Positions 29,400 through 39,088 of a stretch of DNA of 64,000 nucleotides are shown here, one piece after another. Position 1 is the first letter of the stretch. Every line of letters starts with the position of its first letter. Under the pieces are notes generated by a model, which worked only from the letters and a program-made list of their open reading frames with translations, was not told the origin of the DNA and made no database searches. Origin of the DNA: Erysipelothrix piscisicarius (GTDB lineage: Bacteria > Bacillota_I > Bacilli_A > Erysipelotrichales > Erysipelotrichaceae); contig NZ_CP034234.1 of assembly GCF_003931795.1 (NCBI RefSeq), positions 1,240,001 through 1,304,000 of the forward strand, given 5' to 3'. A program made the position numbers and the translations under genes.

Positions 29400-30614
29400 A
29401 TGTCAAAAAATATGAAACGCATTCTAGTTGGTATCCTTTGTGTATGCTTGGGTTACCTTTACGTTCATGCACAAGCACCTTCCCTTACTAACTATACAGT
29501 GAAACATCAACCAGGGATGACACATGAAACCATGAATGCATGGCTCACAGGCTATATACAAGCGCATCAGTCACGATGGAATCAAAACAATCCGTTGATT
29601 GATTTTACGATTGAATCGTTGGAACCTGTTGAACCCATCGGCGAAGATGAAGGTTGGTTGATTTTTGACGTAACGTTTACCGTTGAAGCAGGAAGACGTC
29701 CGGACAAACTCTTTCAAACACTACCCCTTCAAAATAATAACCACTACACATACCACCTAATTCTATATATGAATGTTGAAAACAATGTACTTAAATACCA
29801 AAATGATATGACAGAAAAAACGTATCGGGAACAACACTTCCCTACGACACCCAGTTATGAATCCGATACGCAAGCATCGTTTTACGATGATCAAAATATG
29901 TTTCTCCGTATCCGTGAAAACGAAAACAAGCCTTGGATCGAAACACCCATCGCGTCTGCAGACTTCACAACATCCTCTCAAGGTCATTTCAAAAATGACA
30001 AACGAATATTCAGTTTTAAAAACCATCATGAAGTTTTATATCAAAAAGATGGGAATGTGATTGTGGGTGGAACGGTGGATGGTGGAACAACGTGGTCCTC
30101 AACAGCAATCTTTGATGAGCCGCCTTTATCCATCATTACGGCAGGCTATCTTGATTTTGCGGGCGAGACCGGGATACTCGCATTATCCAGTCATGTTGCA
30201 TTAAACGCAGAAATTGTAAGTTATCATTATACCTTGGACAATGGCCAAACATGGACTTCACAACACATACCAAACTATACCCATAAGATTACGGATGCAT
30301 CCCTAAGTGACTCTAAAACACTATGGGTAACCCAACCCAATTCACCACACCTTTATCGAAGTCTTGATTAGGGTGAAACATTTACTGAGGTTGCCTTACC
30401 CACTCAAACGCTCAACGATACATCAATTCGCTGGAATGATATCTTTATTCAAGCAACAGCACCACAACGCGTGGATCATCAACTCAAAGTCCGCATCACC
30501 CAAAATAACGGAGACTACCGTCAGAATGCCGATGCAATCTTTATCAGTAACGATAACGGTAATACCTGGAACTTTAGTGAATACATCATTCCTCAAAAAG
30601 TATTTTTCAAATAA
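29400..30614 (+). CDS. Exported protein with BNR/Asp-box repeats, interrupted by in-frame TAG
   Basis: The start at 29400 (MSKNMKRI) has RBS GGAG; an upstream in-frame ATG at 29376 lacks one. An N-terminal membrane segment (ILVGILCVCLGYLYVHA) acts as signal or anchor. The C-terminal half has at least three Asp-box-like turns (VDGGTTW, LDNGQTW, NDNGNTW), typical of sialidase-type or other beta-propellers. A fourth (LD-stop-GETF) holds the TAG at 30369-30371. After it the same frame stays open to 30614 (404 codons in all). CAG in place of TAG would restore it. No catalytic sialidase residues are recognised, so it should not be called a sialidase. Confidence 0.65.
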
Positions 30615-30652
30615 AAAAGACACCCGGTATTCAAATACCGAGTGTCTTTTTA
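30614..30652. terminator. Bidirectional terminator between the BNR gene and oadB
   Basis: AAAGACACcCGGTATT and AATACCGaGTGTCTTT form a 15-bp stem with one mismatch and a 1-3 nt loop, with A- and T-runs on both sides. Confidence 0.9.
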
Positions 30653-30657
30653 AAACA

Positions 30658-31770
30658 TTATCCAAAGAATGTGAGGAGTAATCCTGCAGCAACTGCAGAA
30701 CCAATTACACCTGCAACATTCGGACCCATTGCATGCATGAGTAAGAAGTTTGAAGGATCTGCTTTTTGCCCTTCAACTTGAACAACACGTGCTGCCATTG
30801 GAACCGCAGAAACCCCTGCAGCCCCAATCATTGGGTTAATCTTATCTTTTATAAAGAGATTCATTATTTTAGCAACAATAACCCCTGAAGCGGTTCCTAC
30901 CGCAAAGGCTACAAGTCCTAAAGCAATGATCCCTAAAGTTTGTGTATTAAGGAAGGTTTCAGCATTCGCTGTCGCACCAACTGTCATTCCTAAGAAAATT
31001 GTGATGGTATACATCAATGGATTCTTAGCCGTTTCAACAAGATTTGGAACAACACCGACTTCTTTTATTAAGTTTCCAAACATCAACATCCCTACAAGAG
31101 GTGCTGCACTTGGAACAATTAAAGACACTAAGATCGTTACAACAATCGGGAAGAGAATTTTTTCTTTTTTAGACACTTCACGAAGTTGAACCATTTTAAT
31201 TTCGCGCTCTTCTTTTGATGTTAGCGCACGAATAATAGGCGGTTGTATGACGGGTACAAGCGCCATATAGGAGTAAGAAGCAACAGCAATTGGACCTAAT
31301 AGATGCGGTGCCAATTGGCTTGTTAAGTAGAGCGCTGTAGGTCCATCAGCGCCCCCAATAATTCCAATACTGGATGCTTCCATCACATTAAATCCAAGTG
31401 CAATCGCACCTAAAAACGCAAAGAAAATACCAAACTGTGCCGCAGCACCCAGGATTAAATTTTTAGGGTTTGATAGGAGTGGACCAAAATCAGTAGCCGC
31501 TCCAACCCCCATAAAAATCAGTGGTGGAAATAGACCAAGGTGAACCCCTTGATAAAGAAGGTTTAAGACACCCCCTTCTTCCATAACCCCTGATAACGGT
31601 AAGTTTGCAAGCAACATACCAAATGCAATAGGAATCAATAAATAAGGCTCATAGCCTTTTTTAATCGCAAGAAATAACAGTGTGCACGCGATTAGAATCA
31701 TAATAAATTGTCCCAAAGTCATGGCCGCAAAACCCGTTTGATTAAGAAAATCAAATAGTATGTTTAACAT
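30658..31770 (-). CDS. oadB: Sodium-pumping oxaloacetate decarboxylase, beta subunit
   Basis: This 370-aa membrane protein with about nine to eleven helices is the decarboxylating subunit. It carries the family blocks [36 protein letters not shown] (the Asp-containing sodium/biotin site) and the C-terminal [16 protein letters not shown]...[18 protein letters not shown]. It decarboxylates carboxybiotin on the carrier and exports Na+, giving pyruvate from citrate-derived oxaloacetate. It is last in the oad operon, 3 bp from the biotin-carrier gene, and ends at a strong terminator. Confidence 0.95.
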   Translation of the reverse strand: MLNILFDFLNQTGFAAMTLGQFIMILIACTLLFLAIKKGYEPYLLIPIAFGMLLANLPLSGVMEEGGVLNLLYQGVHLGLFPPLIFMGVGAATDFGPLLSNPKNLILGAAAQFGIFFAFLGAIALGFNVMEASSIGIIGGADGPTALYLTSQLAPHLLGPIAVASYSYMALVPVIQPPIIRALTSKEEREIKMVQLREVSKKEKILFPIVVTILVSLIVPSAAPLVGMLMFGNLIKEVGVVPNLVETAKNPLMYTITIFLGMTVGATANAETFLNTQTLGIIALGLVAFAVGTASGVIVAKIMNLFIKDKINPMIGAAGVSAVPMAARVVQVEGQKADPSNFLLMHAMGPNVAGVIGSAVAAGLLLTFFG

Positions 31771-31773
31771 ATC

Positions 31774-32097
31774 TTAACCTCGGTAGGTCAACAAGTCTTG
31801 ACCATTATCGACGACTTGTTTCTCAGAAACAAGCACTTGATCAATCACACCATCCTGATCGGCTACAATTTCATTTTCAAGTTTCATAGCTTCAATAACC
31901 ATAACAGGTTGTCCTTTTGAAACGGATTGTCCCGGTTTCACAAGAACACTCAGTACTGAACCTTGAATGGGTGCTTTCAATGCAGAACCAGAACCGCTTG
32001 ATGCGATGGGTGTTGAGGCTGTTGGCTCAAAATCTCCAACTTTTTCAATTTCAACCTCATAAACTTTTCCATCTACAGATACTTTATATTTTTCCAT
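31774..32097 (-). CDS. oadD: Stand-alone biotin carrier of oxaloacetate decarboxylase
   Basis: This 107-aa biotinyl protein has a short N-terminal beta domain (KVYEVEIEKVG), an S/G-rich linker (about 27-42) and a biotinyl domain with the target lysine in VIEAMKLENEI near residue 77. It carries CO2 from OadA to OadB. In proteobacterial enzymes this domain is fused to OadA; a separate carrier is the arrangement known from enterococci and other Firmicutes. It must be biotinylated by BirA, which is encoded 7.5 kb away in the same island. Confidence 0.93.
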   Translation of the reverse strand: MEKYKVSVDGKVYEVEIEKVGDFEPTASTPIASSGSGSALKAPIQGSVLSVLVKPGQSVSKGQPVMVIEAMKLENEIVADQDGVIDQVLVSEKQVVDNGQDLLTYRG

Positions 32098-32110
32098 TCA
32101 TATCTCCCTT

Positions 32111-32380
32111 CTACTTAACTCTCTTAATTGATTTAATACGAATATTTTGAGCTTCATTTCCTTGAGCTAAACAACTTACGACCAGTTTCGCAACCAGACG
32201 GTGTTCTTCATCGTTCTCGTCGACGCCATGTTGTATTGGCGCTTCCGGTTTATCAAATTTTGATAAAACTGCCGTAAAGCCTTGAAGTACAAGCGCTAAG
32301 AGTAAAAGAATTACAAATACGACAAGCATCGAAAATAAACTCACGGTTAATCCATCTAAAAATGTAAAGGTTGGAATCAT
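32111..32380 (-). CDS. oadG: Oxaloacetate decarboxylase gamma-like small membrane subunit
   Basis: This 89-aa protein has one membrane helix (about 10-36, LTVSLFSMLVVFVILLLLALVLQG) and a charged cytosolic tail, the layout of OadG/OadH subunits that hold the alpha and beta subunits together. Its start overlaps the oadA stop by 4 bp (ATGA), indicating translational coupling. Sequence conservation in this family is low, so the call leans on topology and context. Confidence 0.85.
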   Translation of the reverse strand: MIPTFTFLDGLTVSLFSMLVVFVILLLLALVLQGFTAVLSKFDKPEAPIQHGVDENDEEHRLVAKLVVSCLAQGNEAQNIRIKSIKRVK

Positions 32381-33774
32381 ATTGTTTCCCCTCCATCAAA
32401 CATCTTAAACTCGATAACATCAGGACGTGCTTTCGGTTCTTCACCTTCTAAAATAGCATTTTGCGGGAAAAGAATATAGGATAATACTTCCTCTTCCAAT
32501 GCTTCCCGTCCTAATTTCGCTTCTAGTTCGACTTTATTTGCTTCAAAGACACTTGGCATGGATTCCACAGGTTGCTTTTCAACACGTTTTTCATCCTTCA
32601 AAATAAGATTGATTACATCTTCATTAACTGGTCCTGGGAATGTGCCATAAAGTCCCATTGCATAGTCTTTAATCTCCTTAGGTACCATTTTATAACGTGT
32701 TCCTGTTAATACATTTAATACCGCTTGTGTCCCTACCATTTGTGAAAGTGGTGTTACTAACGGTGGGTAGCCCAAATCTTCACGAACTTTTGGAATTTCT
32801 TTAAGAACCTCTTCGTAACGATCGGATGCTCCTTGATCTTTTAACTGACTCATCAAATTACTGAGCATTCCGCCCGGTACTTGATAGGTTAAAATATTGG
32901 GATTAATCATTAATGCTTTCGCAGGATATTGACCACTTGCAATGTATTTAGTTGCAAGTTCATTTGCTTCTTCGTATGCGCCTTGTAAGGCTGTGTGTGT
33001 AATTGTTGTTTCACGATTTGTAACATGTGCTGTTTCAAGCAATGTTTCCAATGCGATATGGGATGTCCCATTTGAAAACGGTGAGATACAACCATCCACA
33101 ATATCGACGCCTGCCTTCATCGCTTGTTCAAAAACAAGACTTGATAGACCGGTGGTTGCATGTGAATGAAGGTTAATTGGAACATTAAGTTCATCTTTTA
33201 AACGTTTTACAAGTTCAAAGGTAACGTCCGGTAATAAAATCCCTGCCATATCTTTGATACAAATAGAATCAGCTCCAGCATCTACCAATTGTTTTGCATA
33301 TGTAACATAATAATCAATATTATGAACGGGACTTACCGTATAAGAAATTGCACCTTGACAGTGCCCACCATGTTTTTTTATAAAGTAAATTGCATTCTTA
33401 ACATTTTCGATATCATTCAAAGCATCAAATACACGAATGATATCAATACCATTTTCAAGACTTAAACGAATAAAGCGTTCTAAAGTATCGTTATCATAAT
33501 GGTGATATCCTACAATGTTTTGACCTCGTAACAACATTGAAAACGGTGTATTGGGTGCAACACGTTTCATATCTCTTAAATTTTGCCATGGACTGCGTTT
33601 AAAGAAACGAAGCGCACCATCAAATGTGGCCCCACCCCAAACTTCAAGTGCATTCAAACCAACTTTGTCCATCTCGGCTAAAATTTTAAGGATGTCTTCA
33701 TGTTCCATACGGGTTGCAAGTAACGATTGATTTCCATCACGTACCGTTACATCATTAATTTTAATTGTTTGCAT
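32377..33774 (-). CDS. oadA: Oxaloacetate decarboxylase alpha subunit (carboxyltransferase), without biotin domain
   Basis: This 465-aa cytosolic protein has the HMGL-like TIM barrel (residues about 5-270) with VTVRDGNQSLLATRM, the metal site HSHATTGL and the catalytic region CIKDMAGIL, then the conserved PYC_OADA domain. It stops before any biotinyl domain; a separate carrier protein (oadD) supplies it. It transfers the carboxyl of oxaloacetate to biotin. First gene of oadAGDB, it lies 72 bp downstream of the citrate transporter gene, with a hairpin in the gap. Confidence 0.95.
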   Translation of the reverse strand: MQTIKINDVTVRDGNQSLLATRMEHEDILKILAEMDKVGLNALEVWGGATFDGALRFFKRSPWQNLRDMKRVAPNTPFSMLLRGQNIVGYHHYDNDTLERFIRLSLENGIDIIRVFDALNDIENVKNAIYFIKKHGGHCQGAISYTVSPVHNIDYYVTYAKQLVDAGADSICIKDMAGILLPDVTFELVKRLKDELNVPINLHSHATTGLSSLVFEQAMKAGVDIVDGCISPFSNGTSHIALETLLETAHVTNRETTITHTALQGAYEEANELATKYIASGQYPAKALMINPNILTYQVPGGMLSNLMSQLKDQGASDRYEEVLKEIPKVREDLGYPPLVTPLSQMVGTQAVLNVLTGTRYKMVPKEIKDYAMGLYGTFPGPVNEDVINLILKDEKRVEKQPVESMPSVFEANKVELEAKLGREALEEEVLSYILFPQNAILEGEEPKARPDVIEFKMFDGGETI

Positions 33775-33807
33775 AGATTTCCTTTCTGAACTATTGGATT
33801 ACGGAAT

Positions 33808-33837
33808 GAAAGAGAGACTTTATAGCCTCTCTCTTTC
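33808..33837 (-). other. Intergenic hairpin between the citrate transporter gene and oadA
   Basis: GAAAGAGAG (33808-33816) and CTCTCTTTC (33829-33837) form a perfect 9-bp stem without a clear U-run. It may set the ratio of upstream to downstream mRNA by partial termination or processing. Confidence 0.4.
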
Positions 33838-33846
33838 CATCATTCA

Positions 33847-35145
33847 TTACATAAAGATTGAGAATAATATGGATCCAATGATGAGCACGATCGCCCCACC
33901 CAGACGGGAGGATAATTGTGCGTAAGCCATAAGACCCATACGGTCTCCAGCTCCAAGAACAGCAAGGTCACCAGAACCTCCACGGTTTGCCATACATAAA
34001 CCAGCTGTAATCGCTGCATCAATTGGGTAGAATCCTACAAACCAACCAACGATTGCGGAACCAAGTGTTGCACCTACAACAATTGCAAGAGCAAGAATGA
34101 CATTACTGAATGATAATGCAGCTGCAAGTTCTCCAAGGTCTAAATCAACACCAACTCCAACCATGATAATTAATACAAGGTATTTTGAGAAGAATGATTG
34201 AAGACGTTTTGCACCTTCACGAATATTTTGAGGAACAACACCTGTTGCAGCTAAGATAACCACAAAGATAATCATGTAAGCAAGGTTATGAATCTTAACC
34301 CCAAAGATACTTGGTAAGATTAGTTTACTCATTAAGAATCCAAAACCAAAGCAAGCAAGACATAATACAAGTCCAGCAGCAACATCTTGAAGTGTTGGAT
34401 CATATTTTTCATCTTCTTTAACAAGTTCTTCAGATTCATTACGTAAGATTGTATTCTTGTTTCCGGTTAAATTAGGACGTAATTCACCAAGACGGTCAAG
34501 TAATGATGCCATCATGATTGCAAAGATATTTGCGACTGTAAGAATAATGATTGCGAATTGGTAGTAGTTTTCACTTGGAAGACCCGTAACATCCGCATAC
34601 ATTTGTGATAGTGGGACTGCTCCACCACCATTACCACCACCCATTACAGGCAGAACGTAGTTTAAGATAATATCTTGTGGTGCTTTTCCAAATAGAAGTC
34701 CCACAACAGCTGCAAGTAAGAATGCGCCTAACAGCCCTCCAAGGATTGCAGGAATGTACCCTACAAAACTCTTAAGTAAAACTTTACGATCAAGTGATAA
34801 AACACTACCAGTAATTAATACAATAATAAATAAGTTTAAGAAGTTTACTTTTTCTGTAAAGTTTCCAATTGATTCGACATATACTTCTGGAAGAATGTTG
34901 AAGTATACCATTGCGGATGTTCCCAAGAACGCAAGAACAATTCCTCCCCCAACATATTTATTCCAAATTGGGATACGTTTTCCAATTTCATAAAGTGGAA
35001 TACCGATTGTAAACATAACTAATAATGTTGCTGGCATATCGGTTCCGAAGGTTTCTGTAAAAATTCCAAGTGCACCGATTGCAAGGATTGCTAGCATAAT
35101 TGGCCATTGAATCCCGTAAAACTTAAGTTGTTTTTTCTCTGACAT
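33847..35145 (-). CDS. citS: 2-hydroxycarboxylate (citrate) transporter
   Basis: This 432-aa membrane protein of the 2HCT family has eleven or so helices and the two signature re-entrant loops: VMGGGNGGGAVPLS (about 170) and CMANRGGSGDLAVLG near residue 400. Members take up citrate, malate or related acids with Na+ or H+, or exchange them for lactate. Placement between citDEF and oad makes citrate the substrate. The symbol citS is used for function; orthology to citS, citP or cimH is not resolved. Confidence 0.93.
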   Translation of the reverse strand: MSEKKQLKFYGIQWPIMLAILAIGALGIFTETFGTDMPATLLVMFTIGIPLYEIGKRIPIWNKYVGGGIVLAFLGTSAMVYFNILPEVYVESIGNFTEKVNFLNLFIIVLITGSVLSLDRKVLLKSFVGYIPAILGGLLGAFLLAAVVGLLFGKAPQDIILNYVLPVMGGGNGGGAVPLSQMYADVTGLPSENYYQFAIIILTVANIFAIMMASLLDRLGELRPNLTGNKNTILRNESEELVKEDEKYDPTLQDVAAGLVLCLACFGFGFLMSKLILPSIFGVKIHNLAYMIIFVVILAATGVVPQNIREGAKRLQSFFSKYLVLIIMVGVGVDLDLGELAAALSFSNVILALAIVVGATLGSAIVGWFVGFYPIDAAITAGLCMANRGGSGDLAVLGAGDRMGLMAYAQLSSRLGGAIVLIIGSILFSIFM

Positions 35146-35154
35146 AATGTCCCC

Positions 35155-36702
35155 CTAGATGTTTTTTACTTGACGAATCACGTCAATAAGTGTTCCATCG
35201 CGATATTCTACTAATGCTACGACTTTATCCTCAAACTCAATGTCTGCAGGTTCCCCTACAATGTCGTAAGCCATATCACGCAACGCTTCAATTGTAACTA
35301 ATGGTAAATCTGTTTTCTTTAGTGCTTCAAGAATATCAGGTCTTGCTGGATTAACCGCAACCCCATAATCGGTAACAAGAATATCAACACTTTCTCCTGG
35401 TGTTGTTACGGATGTTACAGATGTACGTACAGTCGCCAAACGACCACGAACTAATGGTGAAACAATAATACAGCACTTCGCACCTGCTGATGTATCAACA
35501 TGGCCACCTGGTGCTCCTTGAATGGTTCCATCGGAACCAACAACAACGTTAACGTTGAAATCAACGTCAATTTCAAGTGCTCCTAGAATTACATAATCTA
35601 ATTTATTAACATATGCACCTTTATTTAAAGGGTTTGCATATTCTGAAGTTGAAATTTCAAAATGATTTGGTGTTTCATGCACTGATTCAACACTTGCGAT
35701 ATCAAAATCTTGTGTATCTGCAATTGCATGAATATAACCTTCTTTAAGCATATCAACCATTGGTTTAACGATACCACCTAAAGCAAAACTCATTTTAATA
35801 TCTTGTTCTTGCATCGGTTGTTTTAAGAATTGTGTTACCGCTAAACTTGCACCACCAGCTCCAGTTTGGAAGGAGAAGCCGTCTTTAAACCATGGCGTGT
35901 TTACAACACATTTGGTTGCATATTCTGCAACCATTAATTCTCGTGGATCTTGTGTCATACGAATTGCATTTCCTGCAATTTTTGATGAGTCTCCAACTTT
36001 ATCAACCTCAACAACATAATCTACATCAATTCCTTTAATTGAATATGGATTATTTGGGTAAGGTACAAGCGTATCTGTAATCACGACAACTTTATCAGCA
36101 CAACGTGCATCCACATCAGAGTAGCTAAGAACACCACAATCTGCTTTTCCACCTTTACCCGAAGCGTTTCCGTATACATCACTTGTTGGTGCCCCAATAA
36201 AGGCAACATCAATTTTAACTTGTCCGGTTTCAATAGCGCGAACGCGACCACCATGTGAACGAATTAATGCTGGATTCTTAAGTTTTCCGGCAGAAATTGC
36301 ATCCCCAATTTCATCACGAACACCTGAAGATGAAATGGTTGTAATCGTACCATCTTCAATTAATGGAACAATTGAAGCATGTGCTTTCCCTAAAGAAGAA
36401 GCGCAAAGATAGAGATCCTTAATTCCCATATCTTTAATTACTTCAAAGACCATTGCCGCAATGTAATCACCATTTCTAAAGTGGTGATGGAATGAAATAC
36501 ACATACCATCTTTAAGCCCTACTTTTTCAATGGCTTCACGAATGGAAGCTAAAACTTTTGAATCATGTGGGTCTACTTGAGCTTTAATGGTTGGTGCAGC
36601 TTTTGTATACTCATAATTATCACGATAATATTGACCTTGGAAGGCTTCAACACCATCTACTAGAAATTCATCAGGAATTATACGATTTACTTTGTTTTTC
36701 AT
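35155..36702 (-). CDS. citF: Citrate lyase alpha subunit (citrate:acetyl-ACP transferase)
   Basis: This 515-aa protein matches full-length CitF, with SFHHHFRNGDYI, the GAPTSDVYGNASGKGGKADCGVLSYSD block and the C-terminal ILVTDYGVAVNPARPD motif of CoA-transferase-like enzymes. It swaps acetyl for citrate on the acyl-carrier subunit. Its start overlaps citE by 4 bp (ATGA), so it is translated coupled to it. It is third in citDEF and 10 bp upstream of the transporter. Confidence 0.97.
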   Translation of the reverse strand: MKNKVNRIIPDEFLVDGVEAFQGQYYRDNYEYTKAAPTIKAQVDPHDSKVLASIREAIEKVGLKDGMCISFHHHFRNGDYIAAMVFEVIKDMGIKDLYLCASSLGKAHASIVPLIEDGTITTISSSGVRDEIGDAISAGKLKNPALIRSHGGRVRAIETGQVKIDVAFIGAPTSDVYGNASGKGGKADCGVLSYSDVDARCADKVVVITDTLVPYPNNPYSIKGIDVDYVVEVDKVGDSSKIAGNAIRMTQDPRELMVAEYATKCVVNTPWFKDGFSFQTGAGGASLAVTQFLKQPMQEQDIKMSFALGGIVKPMVDMLKEGYIHAIADTQDFDIASVESVHETPNHFEISTSEYANPLNKGAYVNKLDYVILGALEIDVDFNVNVVVGSDGTIQGAPGGHVDTSAGAKCCIIVSPLVRGRLATVRTSVTSVTTPGESVDILVTDYGVAVNPARPDILEALKKTDLPLVTIEALRDMAYDIVGEPADIEFEDKVVALVEYRDGTLIDVIRQVKNI

Positions 36703-37592
36703 ATTAAATCCCCCTTATATACGCCTGCTGCTTGTGCGAGTTCAAGGGTACGTTTCGCCCCTTCAACATGGGCAACGTCAACCATTTGTCCATCAACAAT
36801 AAGAACTCCAATACCTTTGGCAGCACTTTCCTTAACACCTTCTACAATATGTAGAGCATGTTCAATTTCTTTTTGTGTTGGTGTAAAGACTTTATGGATT
36901 GTTGCAATTTGTCTTGGTGATATAATTGACTTCCCATCAAATCCCATGTCTTTAACCAATCGTGTTTCTTTTTCAAGACTCTCAAAATCACTTAAATCTG
37001 TATGAACCGTGTCAAATGCCATGATTCCCGCTGCACGTGCCGAGATCACAAGCATTGATCGAGCCATGAAAAGCTCTTCCCCAGTTTTTGTACGTGTAGC
37101 GCGCATTGTACGGGTAAAGTCTCCAGCACTTAATGCAACCCCCATCGTACGTGGGCTCGCTGTACAAATTTCATAAGCGTTGATCACTCCAAGTGGTGAT
37201 TCAATGGCTGCCATTAACATTGTTGATCCCACTTCACGACCAAATTCTTTTTCTGCTTCCGCCATTAAGCGTTCCACATCATAGATTTCTTCTTTCGTTT
37301 CGGTCATCGGTAAACGAATCCCTTCACATCCTCCAGCAATTGCTGCACGAATATCTTCATGATAATACGGCGTTGTTGCGGGATTAATACGAACCCAACG
37401 TTCCACACCATGATAATCTACTGATTTTAATGTATGGTAGAGTTGAACACGTGCTGAATCTTTTTCACTTTCCGATACCGCATCTTCTAAGTCTAAAATG
37501 ACACAATCTGGCTTGTAAACATAAACATCCTTCACAAGTGAAGCACGTTGTGCATTTAAGAACATCATCGTACGTCTAATTCTATTTTTCAT
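36699..37592 (-). CDS. citE: Citrate lyase beta subunit (citryl-ACP lyase)
   Basis: This 297-aa HpcH/HpaI TIM barrel has the CitE motifs RRTMMFLNAQRASLV, DCVILDLEDAVSESEKDSAR (metal-binding Glu/Asp), RINPATTPY and ALSAGDFTRTMRATRT. It cleaves citryl-ACP to acetyl-ACP and oxaloacetate. It overlaps both citD and citF by 4 bp. Confidence 0.97.
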   Translation of the reverse strand: MKNRIRRTMMFLNAQRASLVKDVYVYKPDCVILDLEDAVSESEKDSARVQLYHTLKSVDYHGVERWVRINPATTPYYHEDIRAAIAGGCEGIRLPMTETKEEIYDVERLMAEAEKEFGREVGSTMLMAAIESPLGVINAYEICTASPRTMGVALSAGDFTRTMRATRTKTGEELFMARSMLVISARAAGIMAFDTVHTDLSDFESLEKETRLVKDMGFDGKSIISPRQIATIHKVFTPTQKEIEHALHIVEGVKESAAKGIGVLIVDGQMVDVAHVEGAKRTLELAQAAGVYKGDLI

Positions 37593-37885
37593 AATTTAGA
37601 CCCCCAAGGTAGGTTCTCTACTGTATCGCTTGCACGAAGAACAGCAGTTTGTACGCGTGCTTTGATTGTACAATCTAAAGCACCTTGATCTTGAACGACA
37701 ATTTTCGCATCCTTGACTTCCAATGTGTCTAAGACTTCATGAACCGTTTCAAGAATCTGAGCGCCATATTGTTTAATGACACTACTGTTTAATTCTACAG
37801 AGACTCCATCTGTAGAAGGTTCCACCATAACTTGTACATCACTTGATTCCAATGTACCAGCTATTGCGCTGTGTTTTATTTCCAT
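37589..37885 (-). CDS. citD: Citrate lyase gamma subunit (acyl carrier protein)
   Basis: This 98-aa carrier has the CitD signature AIAGTLESSDVQVMVEPS. The serine in that block, near residue 14, accepts the phosphoribosyl-dephospho-CoA group made by CitG and loaded by CitX. It is first gene of the minus-strand citDEF-transporter-oadAGDB run, with RBS GGAGG-like sequence just upstream. Confidence 0.97.
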   Translation of the reverse strand: MEIKHSAIAGTLESSDVQVMVEPSTDGVSVELNSSVIKQYGAQILETVHEVLDTLEVKDAKIVVQDQGALDCTIKARVQTAVLRASDTVENLPWGSKL

Positions 37886-37957
37886 CTCTTTTCCTTCCTC
37901 CTATATCACAAACATCACACTTGTAACATAGGTTCCTGTACTTAATTAATACCATAT

Positions 37958-37971
37958 GGCAAACGCTTACA
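37958..37971 (-). promoter_or_regulatory. cre-like site between citD and citC
   Basis: Minus-strand TGTAAGCGTTTGCC matches the CcpA box at 12 of 14 positions. It lies in the divergent promoter region (37886-38065) shared by both cit operons, so it could repress the whole island when better carbon sources exist. Confidence 0.45.
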
Positions 37972-38065
37972 TCAAGGGTTCAGGTCCTTAAAGAACATTC
38001 AAAAAACACTTATGAAACAATTCTTTGGTATGCTATTATTGAATTGTGAAGAAAAGGAGATTATT

Positions 38066-39088
38066 ATGATTAAAAAACTCTATATTAAATCCAATCCACG
38101 GGTAAAGGAAGAATGGTTAAACCTTTTAATGCAAGAGGGCATCCGAGAAGAGTCTACATTAGAAGAGACATACGGATATTATAATGATGCGGATGAATTG
38201 ATTGCGACCGCATCACGTTATCAAAATGTCATTAAATGTGTTGCTGTTGACGCCACCCATCAAGGGGGTTCCTTGTTTAATGAAATTATTTCTCATGTCA
38301 TGAACCAAAATGTTCAGGAAGGTTATTTTAAACATTATGTTTACACAAAACATGGGTGTAAGAAAGGGTTTGAGTATTTGGGATTCCATGAAATTGAATC
38401 GGTAGATCATACCTTAGTTTTTATGGAAAAAGCCATCACCGGATTTGATGCTTTTATTAAAAATCTTGAATCAATAAACCAAAACAAACCCAACACGGCT
38501 GCAATCGTGATGAATGCAAACCCATTCACTCTGGGCCATCAATTTCTCCTAGAAAAAGCTGCTTCAGAAAGTTCCTTTGTTTATGTATTTGTTTTAAGTG
38601 AAGAAATGAGTGCTTTTAAAGCAGCCCAACGCATTGAACTTGTACGTCAAGGAACATCTCACCTTGATAATGTAAAAGTGCTGCCTACTGAGAATTATAT
38701 GGTTTCCAGTGCAACCTTCCCCTCTTATTTCTTGAAAGAAGATGATGATGTAACCTTTGTGCAAGCACGCCTTGATGCACGTGTATTTGCCCATCACATT
38801 GCTCCAGCCCTAAACATTACGAAGCGCTATGTTGGCTCCGAGCCCTTCTCAAATGCCACAAACCTCTATAATGAAGCGTTGCAAGCAGAGTTTAAGGGAA
38901 AACGTGATTTAGAGATCATCGATCGCATCGGAAATGATGAGAGTATTATTTCCGCAACCAAAGTACGATCACTGCTTGCAGAAGGAAACCTTGAAGCGGT
39001 TCAAAAATTTGTACCTAAAACAACTTACGCCTTCTTTGAAAGCGACGAAGGAAAACAGGTAATCGCCTCCTTAAAAGGAGCGCTGTGA
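38066..39088 (+). CDS. citC: [Citrate lyase] acetate:SH-ligase
   Basis: The ATG at 38066 follows AAGGAG; an upstream in-frame ATG at 38012 lies in the promoter region without an RBS. The 340-aa protein has an N-terminal GNAT-like part and a C-terminal nucleotidyltransferase domain with AIVMNANPFTLGHQFLLE (HxGH-type) near 155 and the late SATKVRSLL motif. It activates the CitD prosthetic group by acetylation with ATP. First gene of the plus-strand citCX pair, divergent from citDEF. Confidence 0.95.
   Translation: MIKKLYIKSNPRVKEEWLNLLMQEGIREESTLEETYGYYNDADELIATASRYQNVIKCVAVDATHQGGSLFNEIISHVMNQNVQEGYFKHYVYTKHGCKKGFEYLGFHEIESVDHTLVFMEKAITGFDAFIKNLESINQNKPNTAAIVMNANPFTLGHQFLLEKAASESSFVYVFVLSEEMSAFKAAQRIELVRQGTSHLDNVKVLPTENYMVSSATFPSYFLKEDDDVTFVQARLDARVFAHHIAPALNITKRYVGSEPFSNATNLYNEALQAEFKGKRDLEIIDRIGNDESIISATKVRSLLAEGNLEAVQKFVPKTTYAFFESDEGKQVIASLKGAL

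Noticed and set aside
29400..30614. Sialidase call for the BNR protein
   Set aside because: Asp boxes are present but the arginine triad, FRIP motif and nucleophile tyrosine are not recognisable.
37940..37955. TTAATTAA palindrome between citD and citC as a regulator site
   Set aside because: Symmetry beyond the central 8 bp fails, and such AT palindromes are frequent in this low-GC DNA.
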